From positions 186,001-250,000 of the forward strand of contig CDRNVI010000007.1 in assembly GCA_977017575.1 (NCBI GenBank): 64,000 nucleotides of DNA. Reading direction: 5' to 3'. The DNA comes from Paramoeba atlantica (taxonomy: Eukaryota; Discosea). Within the stretch, counting starts at the first letter, position 1. Each line of letters opens with the position of its first letter. The notes under the pieces are model-generated. The model was not told the origin of the DNA. It saw only the letters and a program-made list of their open reading frames with translations, and made no database searches. This document shows, piece after piece, positions 1-9,418 of the stretch. The translations under genes and the position numbers were made by a program.

Positions 1-370
1 ACGGACATTTCAAATCCGAAAAAAACGCAAAGATCCTCGATTATGTTCCCAAAATTGACAGACTACAGCTGTTTCAAAGTTTGGGGAATATTTTTGAGCT
101 CCTTAACTAACTTCCAGAAATATCTTTTTTTTGAAACGCATTTCACTCGCCGACGGCATAACAAATGAACGAAAAAAAGGTACGATTTTATCGGCCATGA
201 AAAACTGGCCAGCTGGCCACTCCCTGAAACAATTTTGAGCTAGTCACTTCCTGGAAAACTGGCCAGATGGCTACCAAAAACTGCAGTTTGCATTTCGTAT
301 ACGTAAGATGAATCGCGACGTCCAAAAAAAGTCGCAAGCTGCCCACCTCCTGCATGAAAGGGAAGCTGGT

Positions 371-705
371 CACTTTTTCAGGGGGTGGCCAGGTGGCCAC
401 TTTTTCAAGGGGTGGCCAGCTGGCCACTTTTTCAAGGGGTGGCCAATTGGCCACTTTTTCAAGGGGTGGTCAGCCGGGCACTTTTTCAGGTGGTGGCAAG
501 CTGGCCACTTTTTCAAGGGGTGGCCAGCTGGCCACTTTTTCAGGGGGTGGCCAGCTGGCCACTTTTCAAGGGGTGGCCAGCTGGCCACTTTTTCAGGGGG
601 TGGCCAGGTGGCCACTTTCTCAAGGGGTGGCCAGCTGGCCACTTTTTCAGGGGTTGGCCAGCTGGCCACTTTTTCAAGGGGTAGTCAGCTGACTACTTTT
701 TAGAA
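371..705. repeat. 27-bp palindromic minisatellite, array 1 (about 12 units)
   Basis: About 12 head-to-tail units of 27 bp (one is 26 bp). Each carries the perfect 16-bp palindrome GTGGCCAGCTGGCCAC or a near match, followed by a T-rich spacer. Because 27 is divisible by 3, several frames on both strands stay open through the array and give 9-residue periodic peptides; I regard these as by-products and not genes. The 5' flank (a 'gcatgaaagg' motif) and about 100 bp of 3' flank (701-800) recur at the second array at 53203-53680, so array and flanks form one dispersed unit. Confidence 0.93.
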
Positions 706-806
706 GAAGATTGGCATTGTTTTGTCAATTCTTACTGCCATGATGCCCACGAATTTTCCTGATTGATACGACGAAACTATTTTTGTAGAATCCAGGTATA
801 TAGAGT

Positions 807-979
807 CGAGGGAGATACGAAGCAACAGATGTAGCAAATTCCCACTGAAAAGAAATCGTATCTCCCTGCACGAAGTTGGCTCCAAGCTAGCAAGCGCATA
901 GGTAGGCAGTTCTCGTGCAGGGAGATACGATTTCTTTTCGGTGGGAATCTGCTACATATGTTGCTTCGTATCTCCCTCG
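807..979. repeat. Fold-back element with 66-bp arms
   Basis: Arms at 807-872 and 914-979 are reverse complements with about three mismatches over 66 bp, separated by 41 bp. Each outer end begins CGAGGGAGATACGA. It directly follows the conserved 3' flank of minisatellite array 1. No clear target duplication is seen. The gggagatac end motif recurs as a tight palindrome at 53048-53074, just upstream of minisatellite array 2. Likely a MITE or fold-back insertion. Confidence 0.85.
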
Positions 980-1000
980 CCCCTTTATGGACCTGGATTT

Positions 1001-1551
1001 GTAAAACAAAAATTAGTAAATTTTTAATTAGTTAAACACTTTGGAAAATTCACGTTTTACACCTTACATTATTTTTTTTCTTTGTTTCGGAATTCTATTC
1101 TTTTTTACGAAAAGTTTTCAGAGTCCTTAACAGATTAGCAAAAGAATTGGTTATTCGAATACTCATGTAGAATGTTCATGTAGGGACACTGTATGGGAGG
1201 GGGCAAAAGTCAATCCCTTTTGGGGGCATTTTCTTCGAGGTAAAGATACCGTTTACATAAAATACGCTTCACTGAAGCCTGACACACTCAGCATGGGAAA
1301 GCATGGTCGGGACCTCCTCCCGGTCTTCCTTAGCATTACCATTTTGTAGATGATACTAACGCCGACCTTAGAGTAGACAACCTACTCAAATGATAGAAAT
1401 ACCGTTTCTGTAAAAATTGATTTTATCAAGTTGGCAATTTTTTCGGGGGCAGTGCAAAAAATAGTAAAACAAAAATTAGTGAATTTTTAATTAGTAGAAC
1501 TTTTTGACTATTTTACAATAAAAGTTTTACTAATTTTTGCGAGCACTGTAA
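1001..1551. repeat. AT-rich intergenic stretch with repeated and inverted motifs
   Basis: A 32-bp AT-rich sequence at 1001-1032 is repeated directly at 1464-1495 with one difference. The second copy lies inside a short inverted repeat: 'cagtgc..aaaaa..agtaaaac' near 1450-1470 pairs with 'gttttactaatttttgc..gcactg' near 1524-1551, so 1450-1551 may be a very small MITE. It ends about 35 bp before the aminotransferase start, so it may supply that gene's pyrimidine-rich leader. Nothing else gene-like is visible between 980 and 1586. Confidence 0.6.
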
Positions 1552-1586
1552 TTCGTGTCTTACCTTTCTTGCTCACCCCTTACCTC

Positions 1587-2681
1587 ATGACATTCAGAGC
1601 CTCAGAGACACCGAAAAAACCTCCTTGTCCCCCACCTCGAACTCCACTGCCGGAGGATCTGAAATTCGGAGCCATTCTGACGCCTAATGTGCTCCAGGTA
1701 GACTGGACCGCAAGCCAGGGCTGGGGAAAGCCCTACTTTCGGAAAACACAGAAGAAACTTCTTCTGTCCTACAGCTGCAGTGGGCTTCACTACGCGCTGT
1801 CTTGCTTTGAGGGGATGAAAGTGTATCGCGACCCCACAGGGGGACTGCGCCTGTTCCGTCCTGACATGCACGCTGCCCGGTTTCTTCGCAGCGCTCTACG
1901 TCTCACGCTACCGGGGTTTGACGAGACTGAGCTGGTGGAGCTGATCAAAATCGCTGTCCGCCGGGACCAGTCCTGGATGCCACAGCGTGAGGGCTGCACG
2001 CTGTACGTGCGCCCGACACTGATCAGCACCGACCCCACGCTCGGGCTAGGGATCCCGTCCAGCGCGAAGCTCTTCCTGCTGCTGAGCCCCGTGGGGCCGT
2101 ACTATAACTCCGGTACGCGTCCGATTTCTCTTCTGGTGGCCGAGGAGCATATTCGGTCCTGGCCCGGGGGCGCGGGAAGTCACAAACTCGCGGCCAACTA
2201 CGGACCGACGATTTATGTGCAAAAACTGGCAGAACGTAACGGTTGCAGCCAAGTACTGTGGCTTGGCCCGAATCGTACCTGCACAGAAGCCGGCTCGATG
2301 AATTTGTTGTTTGTTCTTCGTGAAGGAGAGCACGGCTCGAATCGTATTGTGGTGACCTCCCCGATACTAGACACGATTGTTCCTGGGGTTACCCGGGACT
2401 CCATTCTCCAGTTACTGTCTTCTTTTCCTAGTGTACTCGTCGAGGAGCGCAGTATTACCATTGAAGAACTTCTCGCACACCATCGCTCAGGTGTCCTTCG
2501 AGAAGTCATTGGGTGTGGAACAGCCGCACTGATTACTTCCGTCGATTGTATATGCTACAACGATGAAAGGTACACGATAGCTCCCTGTCACGAGGGAGGG
2601 CTTGCCTTGGAACTCTTAGAAAGGCTTGATGCCATTCAACGTGGTGTTGTAAAGAACAGCTGGTCAGTTCTCATAGAGTAG
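1587..2681 (+). CDS. BCAT: Branched-chain amino acid aminotransferase
   Basis: A PLP enzyme of fold type IV that moves the amino group of leucine, isoleucine or valine to 2-oxoglutarate. The product (364 aa from the first ATG) aligns along its whole length with eukaryotic BCATs. It has the N-terminal 'LHYALSCFEGMK' (family LHYA..LFEG.K), 'LYVRPTLISTDPTLG', the PLP-lysine region 'GSHKLAANYG', 'EAGSMNLLFVL', 'LDTIVPGVTRDSIL' and 'EVIGCGTAALI'. I chose ATG 1587 because the open frame upstream has only TTG. No long presequence is visible, but the 5' Pro/Lys stretch could be a weak mitochondrial signal, so location (cytosol or mitochondrion) is open. Length is close to human BCAT1. GC content rises in the middle third. 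Confidence 0.95.
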   Translation: MTFRASETPKKPPCPPPRTPLPEDLKFGAILTPNVLQVDWTASQGWGKPYFRKTQKKLLLSYSCSGLHYALSCFEGMKVYRDPTGGLRLFRPDMHAARFLRSALRLTLPGFDETELVELIKIAVRRDQSWMPQREGCTLYVRPTLISTDPTLGLGIPSSAKLFLLLSPVGPYYNSGTRPISLLVAEEHIRSWPGGAGSHKLAANYGPTIYVQKLAERNGCSQVLWLGPNRTCTEAGSMNLLFVLREGEHGSNRIVVTSPILDTIVPGVTRDSILQLLSSFPSVLVEERSITIEELLAHHRSGVLREVIGCGTAALITSVDCICYNDERYTIAPCHEGGLALELLERLDAIQRGVVKNSWSVLIE

Positions 2682-3044
2682 AATTTGCGTTTGGGCTTAT
2701 TGGGCAACTATATTTTATCGTTTTTATCCACGAGATCAGTCAGAAAATTTGATGGACAGAAAATGAGGCGAGCCAACGTTTGACGCAAGGTGTTCTTGCC
2801 AGTGATATCCTGATATTTCTCCTCCACGTACAAGACGTTTTTGTCACTTCTTTTATTAGGAAGTGTTTCATCTTTTTGGGGAACTGTTACCCCGGAACAG
2901 GATACTGAATAGGAAATGTTGGGTGGAATGTTACGTTAAGTAAAATGTATGTTGCCTGACTTTTGTCTACAGACCAAACAAATGTAGCTGCTTTTATTCA
3001 ATATTAAATAAAATGTATTTTTTTCAAATCGTCATGTAGAGTAA
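2682..3044. other. Intergenic region, no gene seen
   Basis: 363 bp, AT-rich, no ORF of note. Its last 35 bases (T-run, then 'gtcatgtag') form a plausible trans-splice acceptor with AG 6 bases before the ATG at 3045. Confidence 0.6.
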
Positions 3045-4391
3045 ATGGGTTCTCCTTCTAAAGATTGTGTTTGCATATCCGTGAGATATTCCCTAGGTGC
3101 ACTAATTACATTTTTAATCATTATTATTTTTATAATGACTGTAGTTTTCTATCCCGCAACGCCAAGGGTTAACGTCGGAGAAACTTCAGCGAAACGTCAA
3201 AGGAAAGAAATGGAATCAGGTAATATTGGTTCAGGGTATGTAGAGGAAAAGGGAAGTAAGTCAATAGTTCAGATGGCGTCTGATATCACGTTCACTACGC
3301 CTCTGCAAACAGCGCACTCATCTTCACTTCCCGTGGGAAGCAGTTCAAAAAAAGTGGTGGATATATACGCACCCGAGCACAACGGCTTTCTGTCGAATTC
3401 GGAGCGGCAACTTCTTTCTTTGAGAAATTCACTTTCGGAAAGAATTTCTCAGCATCTAGCGAGCGAGGTTGCAGGTATTATCAGGGAAAAAGTTGGAATA
3501 AATGCGAAACAAGAAGCTCCCAACGAGGTAAAGTGTTTAACTCCTGATTTAGACCAGGAATCAAGTCTACTTGAATGCATACGCGGAGAGCTTGGAAAAC
3601 AAATAACTCCTCTTGTAAAGAAAATTGATGAGTTGAAGGACAATGTCAGCGAGATGCGTTCGATGATTGGTGCACTTACCCAGAAATCCACAGTAAAAGA
3701 AAATGCTTCGAAGGCGTCCACTCCTGATCATTCATTAGAATCCACCAATAATAAATTACCGGATACTAAGCCATTTTCCATTTGCTCTACGCAACACGAT
3801 GTTAAACAAGGTGCAGTCGTGCGGAACCCTGACGTAGATTTACAGCTGTCAAATAATATCACCACCAAGGAATATACTTTGCCCGCTGGAAATGCGTGGG
3901 AATCTCTTTCCGAAGCTACAGAAAAAAAATCTGGCAACAATTCCTTAAAAACAGATACGCCAAAATCAACTTTTGGTATCACTGAGAGTAAAACTTGGAC
4001 TTCCGACACTAGGCGTGGGTTCAGAGAAACTTTCGAAGCACAGAAAACGAATTCCACTGTTCTTCCTTTCGCTGCAAGTGATAGTATCCGGCCACCCCTT
4101 GCAACGGAAAACCAAAGTGAAGTCGTATCAACTACATTTGCGTTCGGACAAACCGCTCCGCAGCCTACCACTTTTTCGGAAGCAACCGGTCAAAACTTTG
4201 CTTCCACGTCCTTTGAATTAGCCGCGACACCCGCACCCGCCACATTGGACAACCCTTTTATGAGTACAACTGCTTCACCATCTGGCTTCGGAAGTTCCAC
4301 ATTCGGTGAGGCAGCCAGTATAGGGACAGATGGTGGCGGATTTTCCTTTGGAGCTCCATCAAAAAGACGACCGTCCTTCAAAAGGAGGTAA
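3045..4391 (+). CDS. Membrane-anchored FG nucleoporin-like protein
   Basis: A 448-aa protein likely placed in the nuclear pore membrane. Residues about 16-37 form one strong hydrophobic segment (IIIIFIMTVVFY). Residues about 120-220 are charged and helix- or coiled-coil-prone. The C-terminal 100 residues are Ser/Thr/Pro-rich with FG-type dipeptides (AFGQT, SGFGSSTFGEA, FSFGAPSKRR) and end in a basic tail. One TM helix plus an FG tail and a basic terminus matches the layout of POM121-like transmembrane nucleoporins, but the family is too divergent for an orthology claim. A pyrimidine-rich stretch ending 'catgtag' 6 bases before the ATG supports the start. FG count is low (about 4), so an unrelated low-complexity membrane protein remains possible. 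Confidence 0.6.
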   Translation: MGSPSKDCVCISVRYSLGALITFLIIIIFIMTVVFYPATPRVNVGETSAKRQRKEMESGNIGSGYVEEKGSKSIVQMASDITFTTPLQTAHSSSLPVGSSSKKVVDIYAPEHNGFLSNSERQLLSLRNSLSERISQHLASEVAGIIREKVGINAKQEAPNEVKCLTPDLDQESSLLECIRGELGKQITPLVKKIDELKDNVSEMRSMIGALTQKSTVKENASKASTPDHSLESTNNKLPDTKPFSICSTQHDVKQGAVVRNPDVDLQLSNNITTKEYTLPAGNAWESLSEATEKKSGNNSLKTDTPKSTFGITESKTWTSDTRRGFRETFEAQKTNSTVLPFAASDSIRPPLATENQSEVVSTTFAFGQTAPQPTTFSEATGQNFASTSFELAATPAPATLDNPFMSTTASPSGFGSSTFGEAASIGTDGGGFSFGAPSKRRPSFKRR

Positions 4392-4636
4392 ATTTTGGCA
4401 CCTACAATGTGTGTACATACAATGTGTTTTGTCCGAACATCCTGACTTCCGGTTATGATGTACAATCTATTTGCACACATATTTTCATGAATACGGAGAG
4501 ATTGAAGAAAAATAGACTCATAACGGAATTTTTATTTTAAAAACCGTATAAACCTTTTCTGGACACGGTGAAATACACTTGTATCGTCGACTTCCTAGGT
4601 TTTTTATTTCCACATCCATAATTTTCTATTTTCTTG

Positions 4637-5773
4637 ATGCTATTCCATAAGTCCCTTTTGTGGTGCCGGGAACCGTTATTTCGCAGTTGGCTCTTGAAAC
4701 AACAAATGGTCGCAAGGGTAAACTACGCACAGTCATCCCCAGATATGGATACAAGCTATTTCATCTCCGGGCCGACACTAAGTGAAAAGGATCGCCTTTT
4801 TGATCCTGTGATGAGCAAATTAGAACATGATAGAAAGAAATCTCAAGATTTTTCAAGGAAGAGTTACATGAATCAAAAAGAGTTGAAAAGGTGGATGAAA
4901 GTTAAGCATGCAGCCCAAATATTGAAAATTAAGCTAGAAAATGTTTATGGCATGACAGCTGATGAGGCAAAGGATCATTATCATCGACTTGTCTTAAACG
5001 AGGGATTCATGCTTGGCGAGGCAGGAAGGCAGGATGCGTACACAGCTGCTGAGTGTTTGACGGAATTCTGTACTTCGAAGCTACACAGCAATACTTCGAA
5101 ACAATACTTCCTAAAAAGACTTGTTGAGGAGCGCCAAAAAACAAGAGATGAACTTGCACAACTGACAGACGGGTATCGTATGTATTTCTTTTGGGCTTTA
5201 GCGTTTTTCTTTACTGTGTGTTGCGTAATGTTTTTACTTGGTGGAGCATTGATCATGAAGCAGAATCCTGATCTTTTCTACGGGATTTTTAAGCAAGCGG
5301 CTCATATGTCAAGAGCGACCGTTGGGTTAATGGAAAAAAGAGAATTTAATCTACCGAAAGCACTGTGCGTCCCTCGTGCCGAGGATATGGAGCTGGACTC
5401 CAACATTCTGGGATCGAATTTCACCTACGCGGGTGGATCGCAAAGTGCGCAGACTTTGAGCAATATTTCGCTTCTCCCTTCAGAACAGGAGACAGCATCC
5501 CGTTCTGAATATCATACTGGTTTTATAGAAATGATACCGCAGGTTTGGAATTTCTTCACAAGAAAAAGTAGTACACCCTCAGAGCAACAATCTTATACGA
5601 ATGACAATGTAACTTCACAACACGGTTCGTTTCTCGCTATCGGAAACTGCGGAATTCAGAGCGCTGATCCTCTTTATGAAGAACTCATGGATGAAGCAGC
5701 CATTGTCAAACAGAGGGAACGAAACATAATCCAACAACTAATAGGAAAAGTTGACTCTTTGAACGTAAATTGA
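4637..5773 (+). CDS. Unknown protein with possible mitochondrial presequence and one TM helix
   Basis: I do not recognise this 378-aa protein. The first 40 residues are basic, hydrophobic and almost free of acids (MLFHKSLLWCREPLF), like a mitochondrial targeting peptide. Residues about 75-175 are charged and helical. A single strong membrane segment follows at about 178-203 (FFWALAFFFTVCCVMFLLGG), and the C-terminal half is polar. The first ATG (4637) is chosen; the next Met, at 4706, is a real alternative because 'ttatttcgcag' just upstream of it could be a splice acceptor. If 4706 is used, the presequence disappears. A mitochondrial inner-membrane protein is a reasonable guess only. Confidence 0.7.
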   Translation: MLFHKSLLWCREPLFRSWLLKQQMVARVNYAQSSPDMDTSYFISGPTLSEKDRLFDPVMSKLEHDRKKSQDFSRKSYMNQKELKRWMKVKHAAQILKIKLENVYGMTADEAKDHYHRLVLNEGFMLGEAGRQDAYTAAECLTEFCTSKLHSNTSKQYFLKRLVEERQKTRDELAQLTDGYRMYFFWALAFFFTVCCVMFLLGGALIMKQNPDLFYGIFKQAAHMSRATVGLMEKREFNLPKALCVPRAEDMELDSNILGSNFTYAGGSQSAQTLSNISLLPSEQETASRSEYHTGFIEMIPQVWNFFTRKSSTPSEQQSYTNDNVTSQHGSFLAIGNCGIQSADPLYEELMDEAAIVKQRERNIIQQLIGKVDSLNVN

Positions 5774-6416
5774 CTATTCTTCGTTGTCGTTCTCCCAAAA
5801 AATGATTACATGTGGAACTATACTATTTGAAATTAAGTTTTGAACCTGTAGTTAGCACTGGTCAATAGCATTTACAACCTATGCGGTTGCAATCAAAGGT
5901 GCATAACCGTACATGAGTTAACGGCGTACATGACATGTACCCTACTCGCGGGAAGGCTACGTACTGTACTCGCGGGAAGGCTACGTAGAAACGTCGTTTT
6001 GGTTTACTGCTGAACAGGTATTTTGTGGATAGGAAATTCCACAGTATTCCTACATATTCTCAGGGTATTCAGGCGACGGTTAGAATGTTTGATATGCCCA
6101 CTCATTCGTTAAGGAACGTGGGAATGGAATGCGAGACCCCGAAGACGAGGGCGCTGATGAACTTATGCATGGTTCCGTCGCACACCACGATTTCCGATTC
6201 ATCAGTCGCCTCGGAGTTACATGCCTGGAGAGAAAGATGAATCGAAAAGCGGGCGCTCCATCTCTTCCATGTCTACAATTGGAGACATTCTCGGTTTCTT
6301 AAGTTGGTTTGAATATTTTCTACTGTACGGGGCCCCCTAACAAAGCCACCCAACAAAGCCAAGGTGTCCCGTAATAGGTGTCTCGGTTTTTCTAGCGCTC
6401 TGCTATGCCATGTACG
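5774..6416. other. Intergenic region with a short tandem duplication
   Basis: The only structure seen is a direct duplication of 'tactcgcgggaaggctacgt' at about 5942-5986, period about 24 bp. A 71-codon open frame at 6025 starts with GTG and has no features. The region ends at the TA that flanks the transposon starting at 6419. Confidence 0.6.
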
Positions 6417-6484
6417 TACTGTGACCCCCCCCTTTAATATGGACAGGGGGTATCCCCCCCCTTTATTATGGACAAATCCGACCG

Positions 6485-6503
6485 GGCGCCGCGCAGCGGC
6501 GCC
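6485..6503. repeat. Subterminal GC hairpin, left copy
   Basis: Perfect 8-bp stem GGCGCCGC / GCGGCGCC around loop GCA, followed by a run of 12 T. The same stem with other loops occurs at 8039-8057, 14365-14383 and, degenerate, at 54580-54598. Confidence 0.9.
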
Positions 6504-6633
6504 AATTTTTTTTTTTGACATACCCTTTTTTTTGTCTCTTTTTTTCTGTTTTTTAGGGTATCTGTAGCTAGGTAATTTTATCAGCTTTCACATAGTTCGT
6601 CATGTTCATATATTTCAGTCATTTTTCAACCTA

Positions 6634-7587
6634 ATGAATTCCGTGGAAGGACCCTTAACCTCTTGGATTAAGGCAACACCCCCAAAGCCACAGGTAGGTA
6701 ATCCAACAATGTTGATTACAAATGAGCGCAATGTCCACGCTTCTTTAGATATCCACGTAAAGGAGAAAAGGGGACGAACTGAGCTTAATATATACGAGAA
6801 GCGCGAAATCTGCCGATCGACTCTCTCGGTAAAAAGAATCCGAGAAAAATACGGAATTTCGCGAAGCGGAGTATATGAAATCCGTAGCCACGGTATGAGC
6901 TACTTTCAAAAACTCATTGATCGTTCCATGGGGAGCAACCACAGGAATCGTGCTTTTAACGTTCGAGGAGGCGACTACAATGATCCCGAAGCAGTTTGCT
7001 ACAATAAGTCTGAGGCAATGGAACGGGTACACCGCTCCTGCGTTCAAGCCTCCTCGTTATGGTGTCCCCTCACCAGAAATATCGTCATCGACATGATACG
7101 ACAAAATACGGGATTGACTTCAATTAGTGCTTTGGAAGACACTTATGCGAAGTTCAGACGGTACTATGGTTGGGTGAAGAGGAATCCCTCTGCTCGATCT
7201 GATTTTCTGAACAGCATCATGATTCACATGCGTCCGCTGATAGGTTTCTCTGCGGAGATGAAGATTAAATACGCCGCAGTGCCGCAACAGCAACCAATGA
7301 CGAATGAATGCGGGCTCCATTTGGTAAACAATCTGTGTAACTTGCTTTTTTTAGTTCCCGTGGAGAACAAGCTCACACGCAAAAATATCTCAAAAACATG
7401 GCCACCATGCGTTCCCGGTGCTCTGTCTCATCGTCCTGCCCTCACTGAAGAGCTTCACGATGAGGAAATAATTGACACTCAAGATTGTTTAGGGCAACTA
7501 ATACTTCATCCAGACAACGACCGCGGGGACATGGACACAGAGGGGTGGGATCAGTCAGTAGCGTATGATGATACTTTTGAATTGTAA
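6634..7587 (+). CDS. Transposon-borne protein: CENP-B-type helix-turn-helix plus Ulp1-like cysteine motif
   Basis: This 317-aa protein is the only gene of the TA-flanked element. Residues about 48-85 (LNIYEKREICR...IREKYGISRSGVYEIR) match the psq/CENP-B N-terminal HTH of pogo-type transposases. Residues about 135-190, ending 'KFRRYYGWVKRNPSARSDF', resemble the second CENP-B DNA-binding half (consensus with GW..RF..R). After this, where a DDE nuclease would be expected, residues about 215-240 read 'VPQQQPMTNECGLHLVNN', which resembles the Q...CG active-site region of Ulp1/C48 cysteine proteases. The catalytic His and Asp of a complete protease are not evident. The tail is acidic. It may be a truncated or recombined transposase, or a DNA-binding deubiquitylase-like accessory protein. 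'tatttcag' 16 bases before the ATG is a possible splice acceptor. Confidence 0.6.
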   Translation: MNSVEGPLTSWIKATPPKPQVGNPTMLITNERNVHASLDIHVKEKRGRTELNIYEKREICRSTLSVKRIREKYGISRSGVYEIRSHGMSYFQKLIDRSMGSNHRNRAFNVRGGDYNDPEAVCYNKSEAMERVHRSCVQASSLWCPLTRNIVIDMIRQNTGLTSISALEDTYAKFRRYYGWVKRNPSARSDFLNSIMIHMRPLIGFSAEMKIKYAAVPQQQPMTNECGLHLVNNLCNLLFLVPVENKLTRKNISKTWPPCVPGALSHRPALTEELHDEEIIDTQDCLGQLILHPDNDRGDMDTEGWDQSVAYDDTFEL

Positions 7588-8038
7588 AAGGGCTGTTATT
7601 TTATTTTGTTGTGATAAGTTTACGTGGGTTTTTTTACGTGAGCTCTTAACGTTGGTCTTGTTTTTTCCCGTCGTGAACGTAAGTTCTTTCTTTCCACCTT
7701 TAGTTCATTTGTGTGAAACTTTGTATGAGTAGGAAGTTTGGGCTCGATTTTTACGTTAGAACATCTACAATTTAACTGAATGGAACCTTTATAGCTACAC
7801 GGAATATAGAGCTGAATGTGAGCATGCATGATTTTTTGCTTGTTGTTAATTTTTTATTCCTAATTATAGTGTACATCAATAATGTATATCCTCCATGTAC
7901 CCTTCACCCTTATGAAGAAGTGCCCCTTCACCCCTCATTGACGCCCTCCTCCCCCGCCCTCTTCCTCTGCTCTCCTCGCCCTCTCTCCTGGACATGGATT
8001 TTACAAATTTGATTTTTTGTCGTATTATAAGTAAAAAA

Positions 8039-8057
8039 GGTGCCGCGAAGCGGCGCC
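8039..8057. repeat. Subterminal GC hairpin, right copy
   Basis: GGTGCCGC GAA GCGGCGCC: an 8-bp stem with one G-T/G-C variation, flanked by an A-run and a T-run. It is the counterpart of 6485-6503 near the other end of the same element. Confidence 0.85.
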
Positions 8058-8430
8058 GAATTTTTTTTCACACCCCTTTCATCGCCCCTCCCTTTATTAT
8101 GGACAAAAGCCGAAAAAGTGTCCATATTAAAGGGGGGGGTCACAGTAACACGAAACGCTCTGTGAAACCTCGCTACCCGCAGCCCCTCAAGTGTACCATA
8201 GAGAGACATTCCTTTTCATTCAATCATCTTACGAATTACATTTTTAAGTGTGCCTGATTAACCCCTTCACAACAGGATGACCCCACCCCTGTATTGCCCC
8301 TTAAATACCCGTCCCATAAATACCCGTCCCGTAATAACACCAGACACTGTAATTGGAAGTTTGAAACATAAATTAGAGGATCAATACTTATCAACGTTTT
8401 TACCAACTTTTTTACCAACTAGTAAAGAAA

Positions 8431-9171
8431 ATGCTCAGGAGGAAATTTTTGCAGAAAATCTCTTCAAACAGATCTGATTCGGAAGGATCCGAAAAAGTAC
8501 TGCATATGCCTTTGAAACGAAGTGGGTGTTCAAGTAACAGGAATGAAAGTTTACACCTCGCAATGTGGAATTTGGGCCAGTGTGATGCTCGTCGTTGTTC
8601 TGGATTAAAGCTTGTGAGGCAGAAGAAGCTACAATTATTAAGATTAAAGCAAGGTTTTCCTGGTGTTGTTCTCACTCCAACGGCACAAAGGTTTCTTTCA
8701 CCAAACGATCGAGATATCGTCGAACGGCAAGGATTGGCTGTCGTAGACTGCAGTTGGAACGAGATTGAAAACATCAATTGGAAGAAAATTAAAATGGGAC
8801 ACCCACGAGTATTACCGTTTCTAGTGACAGCAAACCCAACCCATTATGGCCAATCGAGCGAAATGAATTGCGCTGAAGCGATTGCAGCAGCTCTCTATAT
8901 TTTAGGGTTTGAAGAAAAGGCGCACACTGTCCTTAGTTCCTTTAACTGGGGAGAGGAATTCTTTCGTTTGAACGCGGAGCTTTTAGATAGATACATCAGG
9001 TGCAATGATGAGAGTGACATTGAAAAGGTTCAGTCTGATTGGATTGCACTTTTAGATTGCGAAAGAGAAACTAGAGCAAGGCGCGCTGCTGCAGACGAAT
9101 CTACACAACAGTCCGCATTCGGTTTGGATACTTACGTGCCCTTCGATGATCTAAGTTCTTCGGAAAGTTGA
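8431..9171 (+). CDS. TSR3: 18S rRNA aminocarboxypropyltransferase TSR3
   Basis: TSR3 transfers the aminocarboxypropyl group of S-adenosylmethionine to the hypermodified pseudouridine of 18S rRNA during late 40S maturation. The 246-aa product has the N-terminal RLI-like motif 'MWNLGQCDARRCSGLKL', then 'FPGVVLTPTAQRFLSPNDR', 'GLAVVDCSWNEIENI', 'LPFLVTANPTHYGQSSEMNC' (SAM-binding face) and 'EAIAAALYILGFEEKA', all in family order. The C-terminal 50 residues are acidic and variable, as usual. Residues 1-40 are a Ser-rich extension. 'tttaccaactag' ends 8 bases before the ATG and fits a trans-splice acceptor. It sits with other ribosome-biogenesis genes of the window (FCF2, exosome subunit) only loosely. 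Confidence 0.95.
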   Translation: MLRRKFLQKISSNRSDSEGSEKVLHMPLKRSGCSSNRNESLHLAMWNLGQCDARRCSGLKLVRQKKLQLLRLKQGFPGVVLTPTAQRFLSPNDRDIVERQGLAVVDCSWNEIENINWKKIKMGHPRVLPFLVTANPTHYGQSSEMNCAEAIAAALYILGFEEKAHTVLSSFNWGEEFFRLNAELLDRYIRCNDESDIEKVQSDWIALLDCERETRARRAAADESTQQSAFGLDTYVPFDDLSSSES

Positions 9172-9418
9172 TTCACCTGATTCTATTGCTTTGACTAAGA
9201 CGTGGATACTATCAACTACTGTAAACGTTACTCAGATAGATGTGAGCCCAAATAAGACTCCCCTCATACAGTGTACGTAAGTACAGTGCTTCGCCCCCAC
9301 CCCACTTATAGTGCCTATTTTCCGGTCTTATTTAGAGTGGTCGTCTATCTTGTTTTATTTAATGCGTATGCTATATTTAAGATTCATGCCTATTTTTCAT
9401 GATTGCGTGACGTGAACT
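9172..9418. other. Intergenic region with a C-rich motif shared with 25.68 kb
   Basis: A 'ccccacttatagtgcc' stretch near 9300 resembles 'ccccacttacagtgcc' at about 25684. The rest is AT-rich, with a T-rich tract before the next ATG. Confidence 0.4.

Larger units (their letters stand above)
6419..8145 (+). mobile_element. TA-flanked DNA transposon carrying one gene
   Basis: Perfect 26-bp terminal inverted repeats at 6419-6444 and 8120-8145 begin CTGTGACCCCCCCC and end ATGGAC. Both are flanked by TA (6417-6418 and 8146-8147), the target duplication typical of Tc1/mariner/pogo elements. The right and left repeats match base for base including the 8-base C/G run, which suggests recent mobility. 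Inside each end lies a copy of a GC-rich hairpin (6485-6503, 8039-8057) next to a T-run. A second direct 'ccctttattatggac' motif lies just inside both ends. The single ORF is at 6634-7587. Confidence 0.88.

Noticed and set aside
188-703. Several overlapping ORFs on both strands across the first minisatellite (60-131 aa, WP/GHFF repeats)
   Set aside because: They exist in many frames at once because the unit length is a multiple of three; no start context or non-repetitive domain supports translation.
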